From a virus, in the IMG/VR virus record IMGVR_UViG_3300032323_001720, positions 1 to 64,000 of that record: 64,000 bases of DNA; one strand, 5' to 3'. This document shows, piece by piece, positions 8,356 through 17,117 of the stretch. The translations under genes and the position numbers were made by a program. Under the pieces are notes generated by a model that ran no database searches, was not told the origin of the DNA, and saw only the letters and a list, made by a program, of their open reading frames with translations. Each line of letters starts with the position of its first letter. Within the stretch, counting starts at the first letter, position 1.

Positions 8356-9723
8356 ATGACAAATAAAATCGTAATCACACCTGAAGCTAAGCTCTTACAA
8401 GTGCAACAGAGTTATTATGCACCTGTTGCCGTAATCGCATCGAAAAATAACCTACCTGTTGAAACAAACTATTGTTTTCTTTCCAGAGTTGACCCGTGGC
8501 CACAGGCAAATACACCACCAGTTCCAGGTTTAGATCAAAAGAGTAGAAAAGAAGTTTTCAAAAACATCTTCGCGGTGAAAAAAGTAAACACTTCTGATAT
8601 TTCTCCAGTAATTCAAAGAATCGATTGGGAATCAGGAACAATTTACGACTATTATCGTGATGATATTAATATTCTAGAACAAGATGAAAACGGAAATTTA
8701 GTTTACAATTTCTACATCAAAAACAAATACGATCAAGTTTTTAAGTGCTTGTGGAATGGAAATGGTGCAGCTGCAACAGATGAACCAATGTTCACACCAG
8801 GCACATATGGAACAAATAACATTTATGTTGGCTCTGATGGTTACAAATGGAAATTTATCTATGCCATTGATGCCGGTTTAAAAGTTAAATTCATGGACAC
8901 AAAATGGATGCCCGTTGGTGTCACCACAAATTCATTGAATCCACTTTCTACCGCGGAAGGTATTGGTGGAGTTGAGGTCATAAACATATACAATGGTGGT
9001 TCAGGTTACGATGCACCCAATGCAACGGTTACTATAACTATAACTGGTGATGGCAATGGTGCAATTGCAACTGCCAATACATCTAATGGATCTATTATTG
9101 ATATCACCATTACAAATCCCGGTGCAAATTACACTTACGCAAATGTAATCGTCACATCAGCTTTAGGTAGCGGCGTGGTTGCGTATGCGAACACATCACC
9201 TGTTGGTGGCCATGGTTACGATCCGATTTCTGAACTTGGTTGTTCACATGTTATGTATTCTGTTGAGTTTAATGGCTCTGAAAATGGTGAAATACCAACA
9301 GACATTGACTTTCACCAATTAGGTTTGGTAGTAAATCCAACATCTAAACAAACAACTCCAAATCCAGCAAACGGTACAATTTTCAGAACAACAACCGATT
9401 TCGTTGTCTCTTCTGGTTTCGGATCGTTCCTAAAAGATGAGGTTGTTTATCAAGGTCCTTCTTTGGCAGCGGCAACATTTACTGCAAAAGTTTTGAGTTT
9501 TGATGTTGCAAGCAATGTGCTCAGACTCATAAATACAACAGGCACACCAATATTTAATGGTTCCGTTTACGGAAACACATCATCAACAGCAAGAACTGTA
9601 CTAACCATCAGTTATCCAAGCTTTGTTTTATTCTCTGGATATTTGGCATATATAGAAAATAGAGAAGGTATTCAAAGAAGTGCTGACGGCATAGAACAAT
9701 ATAGATTCGTATTAGGTTACTAA
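8356..9723 (+). CDS. gp8: Baseplate wedge subunit gp8
   Basis: Recognised by the gp8-type N-terminal half: CFLSRVDPWP (residues about 41-50), AVKKVNTSDISPVIQRIDWESGTIYDYYRD, FYIKNKYDQVFKCLWNGNG and GSDGYKWKFIYAID, followed by W.PVGV. The family is a wedge subunit that dimerises and bridges gp7 and gp10 in T4. At 455 residues this copy is longer than T4 gp8 (334 aa). The extra part (about residues 205-285) carries NGGSGYDAPNATV and NPGANYTYANVIV repeats like those in gp6 and the gp7-position protein, so these three proteins share an inserted beta motif. Confidence 0.85.
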   Translation: MTNKIVITPEAKLLQVQQSYYAPVAVIASKNNLPVETNYCFLSRVDPWPQANTPPVPGLDQKSRKEVFKNIFAVKKVNTSDISPVIQRIDWESGTIYDYYRDDINILEQDENGNLVYNFYIKNKYDQVFKCLWNGNGAAATDEPMFTPGTYGTNNIYVGSDGYKWKFIYAIDAGLKVKFMDTKWMPVGVTTNSLNPLSTAEGIGGVEVINIYNGGSGYDAPNATVTITITGDGNGAIATANTSNGSIIDITITNPGANYTYANVIVTSALGSGVVAYANTSPVGGHGYDPISELGCSHVMYSVEFNGSENGEIPTDIDFHQLGLVVNPTSKQTTPNPANGTIFRTTTDFVVSSGFGSFLKDEVVYQGPSLAAATFTAKVLSFDVASNVLRLINTTGTPIFNGSVYGNTSSTARTVLTISYPSFVLFSGYLAYIENREGIQRSADGIEQYRFVLGY

Positions 9724-9732
9724 AGGAAAAAA

Positions 9733-12700
9733 ATGGCTCTGAATTTTAACGTTGATCCATATTACGATGATTTTGACCCATCAAAGAATTTTCATCGTAT
9801 TCTTTTTAAACCGGGTGTGGCAGTACAGGCAAGAGAGCTAACACAATCCCAAACAATTCTGCAAAGCCAGATTTCTAAGTTTGCAGATAACATCTTCTCT
9901 CAGAATACACCAGTTACCGGTGGTAAAGTTACCATCAATCAGAACTGTTACTATTTAAAACTAAATGCTCAGTACAATAGTGCTGACATTGTTGCTGGCG
10001 ATTTCACCAACAAAATCATTCAAGATTCAACTGGTCAAATTATTGCGAAAGTAATTAAGACAGCAGAAGCCACAGGTACAGACATTGCAGCAGGTGATCC
10101 ACCAACACTGATCGTTACTTATTTGTCTGGTCAAAAGTTCAGTGATGGTATGGATGTTTTCCCAGCCGATGGATCAAACTTCGCAGCAACAATTATTGGT
10201 ACTCTTGGTGGTTCAACAGGTGTTGGTCTATCTTCTGTTGCATCCATTTCTGATGGTGTTTTCTATATTGTCAATGGATATTCACAATCAAACGTACAGA
10301 ATGAAGATGGCACATATACCAAATATTCTATTGGTAACTTTGTGTCCGTTCAACCACAAACAACAATATTAGACAAGTACAGTTCAACACCGTCCTATCG
10401 TGTCGGTTTGTCGATCCAAGAAACGATTGTGGACTATATCGATGATCCATCACTGTTGGATCCGGCAGTTGGTGCATCAAACTATCAAGCACCAGGTGCA
10501 GACAGATACCAAATCAATCTTTCACTGACAACTTTAGCATTGGAACCAGGTAATGATGATGCATTCGTTGAACTGTTAAGAATCGAAAATGGTAATGTTC
10601 GCAAGCAAGTAAACAACACGGTTTATTCCGTTATCGATGAATACTTTGCAAAGAGAACATCTGAAACAAATGGTGATTATATTGTCAGCAATTTCAAGAT
10701 AACACCTTCTGCAAACACAATCGATGCAAATACATATATCTTAGGCGTTGGTCCTGGTATTGCATATGTTCAAGGTTTCAGATTAGAAAATCAATCAACG
10801 TTACAAATTACATCTGATCGTGCAAGAACAACAGATTCTGTAAACAACAACAGTAACTTTATTGATTATGGCAATTACATCTACATTGATAATCTAAAAG
10901 GACAAGGTAGCAGTTTCTTTGATATCACAACCGGAAGCCCAGTAGATTTTCACGTTGTTGGTGCTGCAGCTGTTAGCAGAGCAAATACAACAACTTACAA
11001 TTCAACATTGGCAGGCAGTGGTTACATTCGTGCATTGAGTTATGTTCAGGCATCAAACGGTTCGAACACACAAACATACACCTACAAAGCACACATCTTT
11101 GATCTTGCAAGTAAAACACTTTCAAGCAATGTTTCATCCGCCAACACCAATTTCACGACACTATATGTCGGTTCAGCTGGTCAATTGTCGAACGTAGCAA
11201 ATGCATACGTTGGTTGTTCCATCACAATTAATTCTGGTACAAATGCAGGTGATGCAAGAACAATCACCTACTATGATCCGAACAATAAGACAATTCAAAC
11301 TGACGCACCATTCACGATTGCGCCGGACGCAACTTCACAGTTCTCAATTCGTTTTGGTGTAAAAGATTTTGAAACAATGGTACAACCTGTTGTTGGTACA
11401 CCTTACACATATACAGGCAGTGCAAGTATTAGTAATCTAGGTAAAGTGAATAATGTTGCTTCAGGTTATGCACAGTTGTTCAACCCCGGAAATCCTCAAC
11501 TGATCTTCCCATTGGGTAACAAGTTTGTTTCTGCCGTAACCGATTCTTCTTTCACCACACTGCAAGAATATAGAGCACAATCTTTTGCTAGTTATTTGAC
11601 TGGTTCTAGAAGATATTTACAGTTAGATCCATCATCGACAGGAACATTCGACCTGATCAGAACAGGCACAACAGAATCTGCTGATGCAATCAGACAAAAC
11701 TGGATAGTTGTTGTTACAGACAGACTAACCAATACAACAATAAACAATGGTGATGTTATCGACTTCACAACAGGCACCAGAAGCATTGCTGTTGATTCGG
11801 ACAAAAATGGTGCATATCTAACATGCCCAGACCTTGCACCATTCACAGCAACAATCTATGTTAAACTGTCTGTTACAGATGGCAATGATACAAACTATGT
11901 GTTGAAAACCAAAACACTTGTTCAAGCAAACACAACAGTAGCAAGTTCTGCTGGTCCAGATGGAGTTGTCAACAACACATATGTTGACTTGACAAACGGA
12001 CAAATTTGGATTCCAACTGCTGGTGTATTGAGTTATGGTAACAACCAGAAATTGTATGTTTCAGATGTTAAGAGAATTGTTAAGATTATCGACACAAATG
12101 GTGAAACACCAAACACTGCTCTGTTGTCAACCGGAACAGATATAACATCATACTACACATTCAATGACGGTCAAACCGATAGTTATTATGGCCACTCATA
12201 CATCACACTGAAACCTGGTCGCCAGAAACCAGTTTCATTGTGGATTCTATTTGATCACTTCAGTCATTCTGGTGGTGATGGTTACTTCAGCGCACAGTCA
12301 TATACAAACGTTGGATTCACCGACAGACCAAAATACTATGCAGGTAACGGTACACTATATGATCTGAAAGACTGTTTAGATTTCAGACCTGCTGTATTGA
12401 ATGGTCAAGGTAACTTTGTATTCAAATACAAAATCACACCAACAACTACAAACAGTTCTGGCTTCTTTATTCCAGCAGACTTGAGTGCATTCACATCTGA
12501 TTATGCATACTATCTGGGAAGAAAAGATATTCTTGTAATTGGTAAAGACAAGGGCATAAGATTAATTCAAGGTGTGCCGGACATTAATCCTGTTTTCCCA
12601 ACTCAACCGGAAGGATCGATGTTACTGGCTAACATATCATTAGATCCATACACCGAATATGTGACGGGACAAACGACAACTGGCCAAGTTGCAAACATCA

Positions 12701-14799
12701 ATGTTCAACCAGTTCTACACAAACGTTGGGCATTCAAAGACATTACGGATTTGCAAACACGTGTTAACAATCTGGAATATTACACATCATTGAATTTGTT
12801 GGAACAAAAGGCAACAAATCTACAAATACCTGATGGTAACGGCTTGAATCGTTTCAAGAACGGTATTCTAGTTGATGACTTCTCAACCTTCAGTGTTGGT
12901 GACACATTCAATCCAGATTTTAGTGCTGCGATTAATACAAGATTGCAATACTTGTCACCTGCGATATTGGTTAAAAATTATCCTTTACAGAATCAACAAC
13001 TATTGAGTGTTGGTGGATTCAAAGGTTTGTCTAACACAGCAACTACAGGTCTGTCATTCAAGGCAACCAATACAGACAATTCACCACTGTATACTTTAAA
13101 ATATACAGAGGAAATAATTGCAAGTCAACCTCTGGCAAGCAGAACCATTTCTGTTAATCCTTTTGCTGTTGCAGATTCGATTGGTACATTGTCTCTGACT
13201 CCACCTATGGATAACTGGATCGACAACACAAAACAACCAGACTTGTTGTTTATTGATCCAAATCTGAGAATGTACAAACCGTCAAATGAATTCAATTTAC
13301 TTGAAGGTGATCCAACATTGGCTGTTCTAGATTGGAAAACAATTCCAGGAACAGAAACAACAACCACACAAACATTAACTGATAGTGACGGTTCATCTTA
13401 CAATGCAAACGTTACAACTGTAGATAAACAAAATATTTACACATACGGTTACTGGTCACAATCATATTCTGTTGAAGGTAATTATATCTCTAATGTTTCG
13501 TTGTTACCATATATCAGAGCACAACAGATTTCATTCAGAGCAACAGACATGTTGTTCAATACTACAGTCAATGCATTCTTTGATGAGAAACGTGTTTCTC
13601 GTATGATAAGAAAGCCAAACATCATTGAATTGAATTCTGTTTCTGGCAAATTCAATATTGGTGATACGATTGGTTTCCTTGTTAGTTCCGTATTCACCAA
13701 AACAGGCGTGATTTCTGATATCTACACTTATCCAAATGGCAATGTTCGTTTGTATGTTGTGGGTGATATTGGTAGCACAACTTATGGTGCAATCGTAAGA
13801 AACGGATTCTTCAACACATCAGGTGTATATCAAAATAGCACAGCAAGTGGCACATATGTTTCTGAAACACATTATTCTGGTGCATTTAGAGCAAACACCA
13901 CTTCAGCAAACACTGTGACACTTGCATCATCGGCGTCATCAAGCAATACTGCTTATGTTGGCCAAGAATTTTGGATCGTTAATGGTTCGCAAGAAAGTGT
14001 TCTTTCTATACCTATCGGTCAAAAGGCAACAGTTTCAAGTTATAACGGTGTAACAAAAGTGGCAACGTTGAGTAGAAATGTGATTGCAAAGACTGGTGAA
14101 ACATACTCGATTGGATCATTAACAACAAACGAAGTTGGTTCTGTATCTGGTGTGTTTAATTGTCCTGGTGGTTACTTCAATGTGGGTGAAAGAACTTTCA
14201 GAATAGATAATAGAATTATCACCGAAGGTGCAACCGATTTCTTCTATAATAAAGGCACAGAAACCACATCGGCCGAAGCAACGTTCTTTGCACAAGGTCT
14301 TTCAACAAATTCACAGAAAATTAATTATTCTGCGAGTGTTTCTGGACAAGCAAACACGTTAACTACGATAAAGACATCCAATGATGTTGTAACAAACACT
14401 CAGAGAATACAAACTGGTGGCGGCGGTGGCGGTTGCTGTGTTATCTCTACAGCAATGGCTGACATGGGTATTTGGTCAAAAGATCAGAAGTTTGATCTAA
14501 TCGAATGGTGTGAAAAGTATCTACACAACAAGACACTTGGTGAATGCTTCCGCCGTGGATATCAAGTGATTGGTTCGAAGGTTGCTGTGCCGTTGTTGAG
14601 AGATCAAGGCATTGTCGGTAAGATCGTAAGACCTTATGGCAATTGGGCATTCACCAATGGTACAAACATGGTTCGTGGTAAAAAGTTCTCATGGTTGTCA
14701 TTACCAAACTCTCTGGTTTGGATTGCAGGTTTCATGGCAGTTGGTGCGGTCGTAACAACAAAGTATGCAAACAAGTGCTGGAAAAAACTGTACGAATAA
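9733..14799 (+). CDS. DUF4815-type baseplate/tail protein with CFI-like C-terminal domain (1688 aa)
   Basis: The N-terminus (NVDPYYDDFDPSKNFHRILF, KPGVAVQARELTQSQTILQ) is the DUF4815 signature found in large tail proteins of T4-like marine phages. Most of the protein is beta-rich, with a conserved LYDLKDCLDFRP motif at about residues 872-883 and a KRWAFKDITDLQTRVNNLEYYTSLNLLE helix at about 997-1024. After EATFFAQGLSTNSQKI the chain reaches a polyglycine linker and CCVISTAMADMGIWS (Cys 1568-1569). It then ends in a ~120-residue domain with WCEKYLHNKTLGECFRRGY and a hydrophobic stretch near the end (SLVWIAGFMAVGAVV). This tail resembles the CFI-type C-terminal domains of phage proteins. In relatives, as I remember them, the DUF4815 chain continues into the sequence encoded here by the separate gene at 15233. 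RBS AAAGGAAAAAA precedes the ATG. Confidence 0.82.
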   Translation: MALNFNVDPYYDDFDPSKNFHRILFKPGVAVQARELTQSQTILQSQISKFADNIFSQNTPVTGGKVTINQNCYYLKLNAQYNSADIVAGDFTNKIIQDSTGQIIAKVIKTAEATGTDIAAGDPPTLIVTYLSGQKFSDGMDVFPADGSNFAATIIGTLGGSTGVGLSSVASISDGVFYIVNGYSQSNVQNEDGTYTKYSIGNFVSVQPQTTILDKYSSTPSYRVGLSIQETIVDYIDDPSLLDPAVGASNYQAPGADRYQINLSLTTLALEPGNDDAFVELLRIENGNVRKQVNNTVYSVIDEYFAKRTSETNGDYIVSNFKITPSANTIDANTYILGVGPGIAYVQGFRLENQSTLQITSDRARTTDSVNNNSNFIDYGNYIYIDNLKGQGSSFFDITTGSPVDFHVVGAAAVSRANTTTYNSTLAGSGYIRALSYVQASNGSNTQTYTYKAHIFDLASKTLSSNVSSANTNFTTLYVGSAGQLSNVANAYVGCSITINSGTNAGDARTITYYDPNNKTIQTDAPFTIAPDATSQFSIRFGVKDFETMVQPVVGTPYTYTGSASISNLGKVNNVASGYAQLFNPGNPQLIFPLGNKFVSAVTDSSFTTLQEYRAQSFASYLTGSRRYLQLDPSSTGTFDLIRTGTTESADAIRQNWIVVVTDRLTNTTINNGDVIDFTTGTRSIAVDSDKNGAYLTCPDLAPFTATIYVKLSVTDGNDTNYVLKTKTLVQANTTVASSAGPDGVVNNTYVDLTNGQIWIPTAGVLSYGNNQKLYVSDVKRIVKIIDTNGETPNTALLSTGTDITSYYTFNDGQTDSYYGHSYITLKPGRQKPVSLWILFDHFSHSGGDGYFSAQSYTNVGFTDRPKYYAGNGTLYDLKDCLDFRPAVLNGQGNFVFKYKITPTTTNSSGFFIPADLSAFTSDYAYYLGRKDILVIGKDKGIRLIQGVPDINPVFPTQPEGSMLLANISLDPYTEYVTGQTTTGQVANINVQPVLHKRWAFKDITDLQTRVNNLEYYTSLNLLEQKATNLQIPDGNGLNRFKNGILVDDFSTFSVGDTFNPDFSAAINTRLQYLSPAILVKNYPLQNQQLLSVGGFKGLSNTATTGLSFKATNTDNSPLYTLKYTEEIIASQPLASRTISVNPFAVADSIGTLSLTPPMDNWIDNTKQPDLLFIDPNLRMYKPSNEFNLLEGDPTLAVLDWKTIPGTETTTTQTLTDSDGSSYNANVTTVDKQNIYTYGYWSQSYSVEGNYISNVSLLPYIRAQQISFRATDMLFNTTVNAFFDEKRVSRMIRKPNIIELNSVSGKFNIGDTIGFLVSSVFTKTGVISDIYTYPNGNVRLYVVGDIGSTTYGAIVRNGFFNTSGVYQNSTASGTYVSETHYSGAFRANTTSANTVTLASSASSSNTAYVGQEFWIVNGSQESVLSIPIGQKATVSSYNGVTKVATLSRNVIAKTGETYSIGSLTTNEVGSVSGVFNCPGGYFNVGERTFRIDNRIITEGATDFFYNKGTETTSAEATFFAQGLSTNSQKINYSASVSGQANTLTTIKTSNDVVTNTQRIQTGGGGGGCCVISTAMADMGIWSKDQKFDLIEWCEKYLHNKTLGECFRRGYQVIGSKVAVPLLRDQGIVGKIVRPYGNWAFTNGTNMVRGKKFSWLSLPNSLVWIAGFMAVGAVVTTKYANKCWKKLYE

Positions 14800-14802
14800 A
14801 TT

Positions 14803-15252
14803 ATGGGACTAAGCGTAGCTGAATATTTCGCACAAAAGGAGGCATGTGCCTCCTGTGTGGATCACGGTACCGAAGAACATTGTGTTACCACATTATTGAG
14901 TAGAAAAGAAAATTGTTTTGTTTATAGTATTATACATAACCAAATTGGTGAGTATAAACAAGAAGAGATAGAATTGCTCAGAAAAATGAGGGAAGAATCC
15001 TCAGAAGAAGAGAATGTAATTTATTATGTTAGAGGTGAAAGAATCATCGAAAAGATGCATCTTATGGAGAAACCTTTCTATGAGCAGGTATCTTTTTTTA
15101 GTTATATCAACTTTAAATACATCAAAAGTGTTGTTGAAGCACTAGTTCAGAAACGAACAGAAGATGCAAAACGTCTAATAAATACTATGTTAGAAGTTCT
15201 TGAAAAAGAAAATAACATACCGAAGGAATTAAATGAGTTCAAGTACTATTGA
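14803..15252 (+). CDS. Hypothetical protein inserted between tail genes (149 aa)
   Basis: Not recognised. The product is charged and mostly helix-forming. It has a Cys-containing N-terminus (ACASCVDHGTEEHCVTTLLSRKENCFVY, Cys at about 15, 18, 27 and 38) followed by long Glu/Lys-rich helices. Four clustered Cys plus His could bind a metal, but no standard zinc-finger spacing is seen. It begins 3 bp after the 1688-residue tail protein and overlaps the next tail gene by 20 bp. Its composition is unlike the beta-rich Asn/Thr/Ser virion proteins on both sides, consistent with a later insertion. Confidence 0.7.
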   Translation: MGLSVAEYFAQKEACASCVDHGTEEHCVTTLLSRKENCFVYSIIHNQIGEYKQEEIELLRKMREESSEEENVIYYVRGERIIEKMHLMEKPFYEQVSFFSYINFKYIKSVVEALVQKRTEDAKRLINTMLEVLEKENNIPKELNEFKYY

Positions 15253-16888
15253 TCCAGTAGCGCAAACATTTATCATAGATGGTCAAAATTTTCCATCTGG
15301 AGCTTTCTTAAGTTCCGTAAATTTGTTTTTTAGAACAAAGCCAGCGACCAGTATACCGGTTCGTGTTTGCATTTTACCAACTATTAATGGTTATCCAACT
15401 GGCCAGCCTTTGGAATATTCTATCGTTAGTGTGCCAGCCACTTCTGTTAATGTATCTGAAACACCACACTATTTAAATGCGGCCACATATACAAATTTTG
15501 CTTTTTCTTCACCGGTTTATATTAACCCAGATCAGTTATATGCAATAGTTGTACAATCATCTTCTGATGAATATACATTATGGTGTTCACAACAAGGTGA
15601 TAGTGCATTGTTGTCAACATCAAAAGCTCTTCCAACAGACCCAAATCCATCTACACCAACAAAGATTGTTACCACACCATATGTTGGTGACTTGTTTGAA
15701 TCACAGAATGGATTGACTTGGACAGCCGATCTATTAAAAGACTTGATGTTTACAATCAATAGATGTAAGTTTAGTACCAATACATCACCATCAATGTCAT
15801 TTGTTGTGCCGGCAGGATTACCAGAAAGAAGAAGAATTGAATCGGATACAGCTCTTGCAACAGCCAATTCTATATACGATGCACTTAACCTATCCACAAC
15901 AGACCTAACACCACCAGGAACATCACTTACATATCAGTACACCACAACACTGGCATCTGGTACCGCGGATGGTCCTTACAGTGTGAATCCAGGAAAATAC
16001 GGAACACCAAATTCTGAAGATGTTGGTTTAAATGACAACAAAGGTTCAAGAGTATTGAATTATACCGCAAACGATTCGTTCAAATTACAGGTTACTTTAT
16101 CTACAGACAATGATGCGGTAAGCCCAGTTATTTCAGAAGACGGATTGAGCCTATGGACAACTCGTTATAGAATCAATAACATGGGTATTTCGAACAGTGA
16201 TATTTTCTTGATTTCTGGTGGTCGTGGTTACTTGGCCAATGCAAACGGAACAATTTCATATCCACAAATTTCTGTTTCTGCACCGGATTTGGCTGGTGGT
16301 GAACAAGCTTATGTTTCTGCCAACATTTATTTGGGAAATATTGTCAGTGTATATGTCACATCAGAAGGTTCTGGATATTTGACAACACCAACAATTGCCA
16401 TTCCGAATACATCGATTATTGCAGCTAACGTAATTGTTGCGGGTGAAACATCACCTACAGGCGGCAACGGCAGAGCCAGATACATTACACAAACAGTTAC
16501 ACTGGCTGAGGGTAGTGATTCTGGTGACCTGAGAGTTTATACAACCGCATACAGACCAACAAATTCTGATATTCATGTATACTACAAGATTGTAGCTAGA
16601 GATGATACACAGAAAATTGAAGATGGTGATTGGAAACTAATGACAATCACAAGTGGTGCCGGAAGATACTCGACAAGTTTCTCCGATATCGTTGAATATG
16701 AATTCTCACCAGGCACTTTAAATGTTGCAGATGAATTTGTAAGTTATACTAGCAAAGCAAATGGTCTTTCTTACACATCATTCTACCAGTTTATGATTAA
16801 AGTTGTTATGTCATCTTCGGATTCTACATTCTCACCATTCTTGGAAGACATAAGAGCAATTGCTCTACCACCAGGAACAGGACTATAA
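15233..16888 (+). CDS. Tail/baseplate protein resembling the C-terminal half of DUF4815-type proteins (551 aa)
   Basis: It begins MSSSTIDPVAQTFIIDGQNF and continues GAFLSSVNLFFRTKP..IPVRVCILPTINGYPTGQPL. This is the segment that, in T4-like phages I know, follows the DUF4815 region inside one polypeptide. A middle block (LFESQNGLTWTADLLKDLMFTINR) is also typical. A GSGYLTTP motif near residues 380-388 matches the inserted repeats of the wedge proteins. The ATG at 15233 overlaps the upstream gene by 20 bp. Probably part of the same baseplate substructure as the 1688-residue protein. Independent translation of this half is inferred from the intervening stop and gene. Confidence 0.75.
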   Translation: MSSSTIDPVAQTFIIDGQNFPSGAFLSSVNLFFRTKPATSIPVRVCILPTINGYPTGQPLEYSIVSVPATSVNVSETPHYLNAATYTNFAFSSPVYINPDQLYAIVVQSSSDEYTLWCSQQGDSALLSTSKALPTDPNPSTPTKIVTTPYVGDLFESQNGLTWTADLLKDLMFTINRCKFSTNTSPSMSFVVPAGLPERRRIESDTALATANSIYDALNLSTTDLTPPGTSLTYQYTTTLASGTADGPYSVNPGKYGTPNSEDVGLNDNKGSRVLNYTANDSFKLQVTLSTDNDAVSPVISEDGLSLWTTRYRINNMGISNSDIFLISGGRGYLANANGTISYPQISVSAPDLAGGEQAYVSANIYLGNIVSVYVTSEGSGYLTTPTIAIPNTSIIAANVIVAGETSPTGGNGRARYITQTVTLAEGSDSGDLRVYTTAYRPTNSDIHVYYKIVARDDTQKIEDGDWKLMTITSGAGRYSTSFSDIVEYEFSPGTLNVADEFVSYTSKANGLSYTSFYQFMIKVVMSSSDSTFSPFLEDIRAIALPPGTGL

Positions 16889-16889
16889 G

Positions 16890-17117
16890 ATGTTAGTCAA
16901 AATAGAGGGCACAAATCTGTATCGTGATACAGAAACTATGGCTTTAATTAACAGAGACACCAAAGAAAAAAATGATTACATAATGAAGTCTCGTTTAATT
17001 AAGAACCAAAAAGATCAAATAAATACCGTAAAAGAAGAAATAGAAGTCATCAAAGGTGAAATGTCAGAAATTAAACAGTTGATGATAAAACTACTCGAAA
17101 AAGGTTCAAATGGCTAA
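16890..17117 (+). CDS. Small conserved phage protein with C-terminal coiled coil (75 aa)
   Basis: ATG at 16890 lies 1 bp after the upstream stop. A longer frame opening at 16860 would overlap the previous gene by 29 bp and is less likely. The sequence MLVKIEGTNLYRDTETMALIN followed by a Lys/Glu heptad-like stretch (IKNQKDQINTVKEEIEVIKGEMSEIKQLMIKLL) matches a small protein commonly found in cyanophage and other marine T4-like structural regions. Function unknown; the coiled coil suggests an assembly or scaffold role. It overlaps the next fibre gene by 8 bp. Confidence 0.75.
   Translation: MLVKIEGTNLYRDTETMALINRDTKEKNDYIMKSRLIKNQKDQINTVKEEIEVIKGEMSEIKQLMIKLLEKGSNG

Noticed and set aside
9733-16888. 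Group I intron or intein as the cause of the split tail protein
   Set aside because: No endonuclease motif, no splice-like structure was seen; the interruption consists of a protein domain with a stop and a small gene in other frames.
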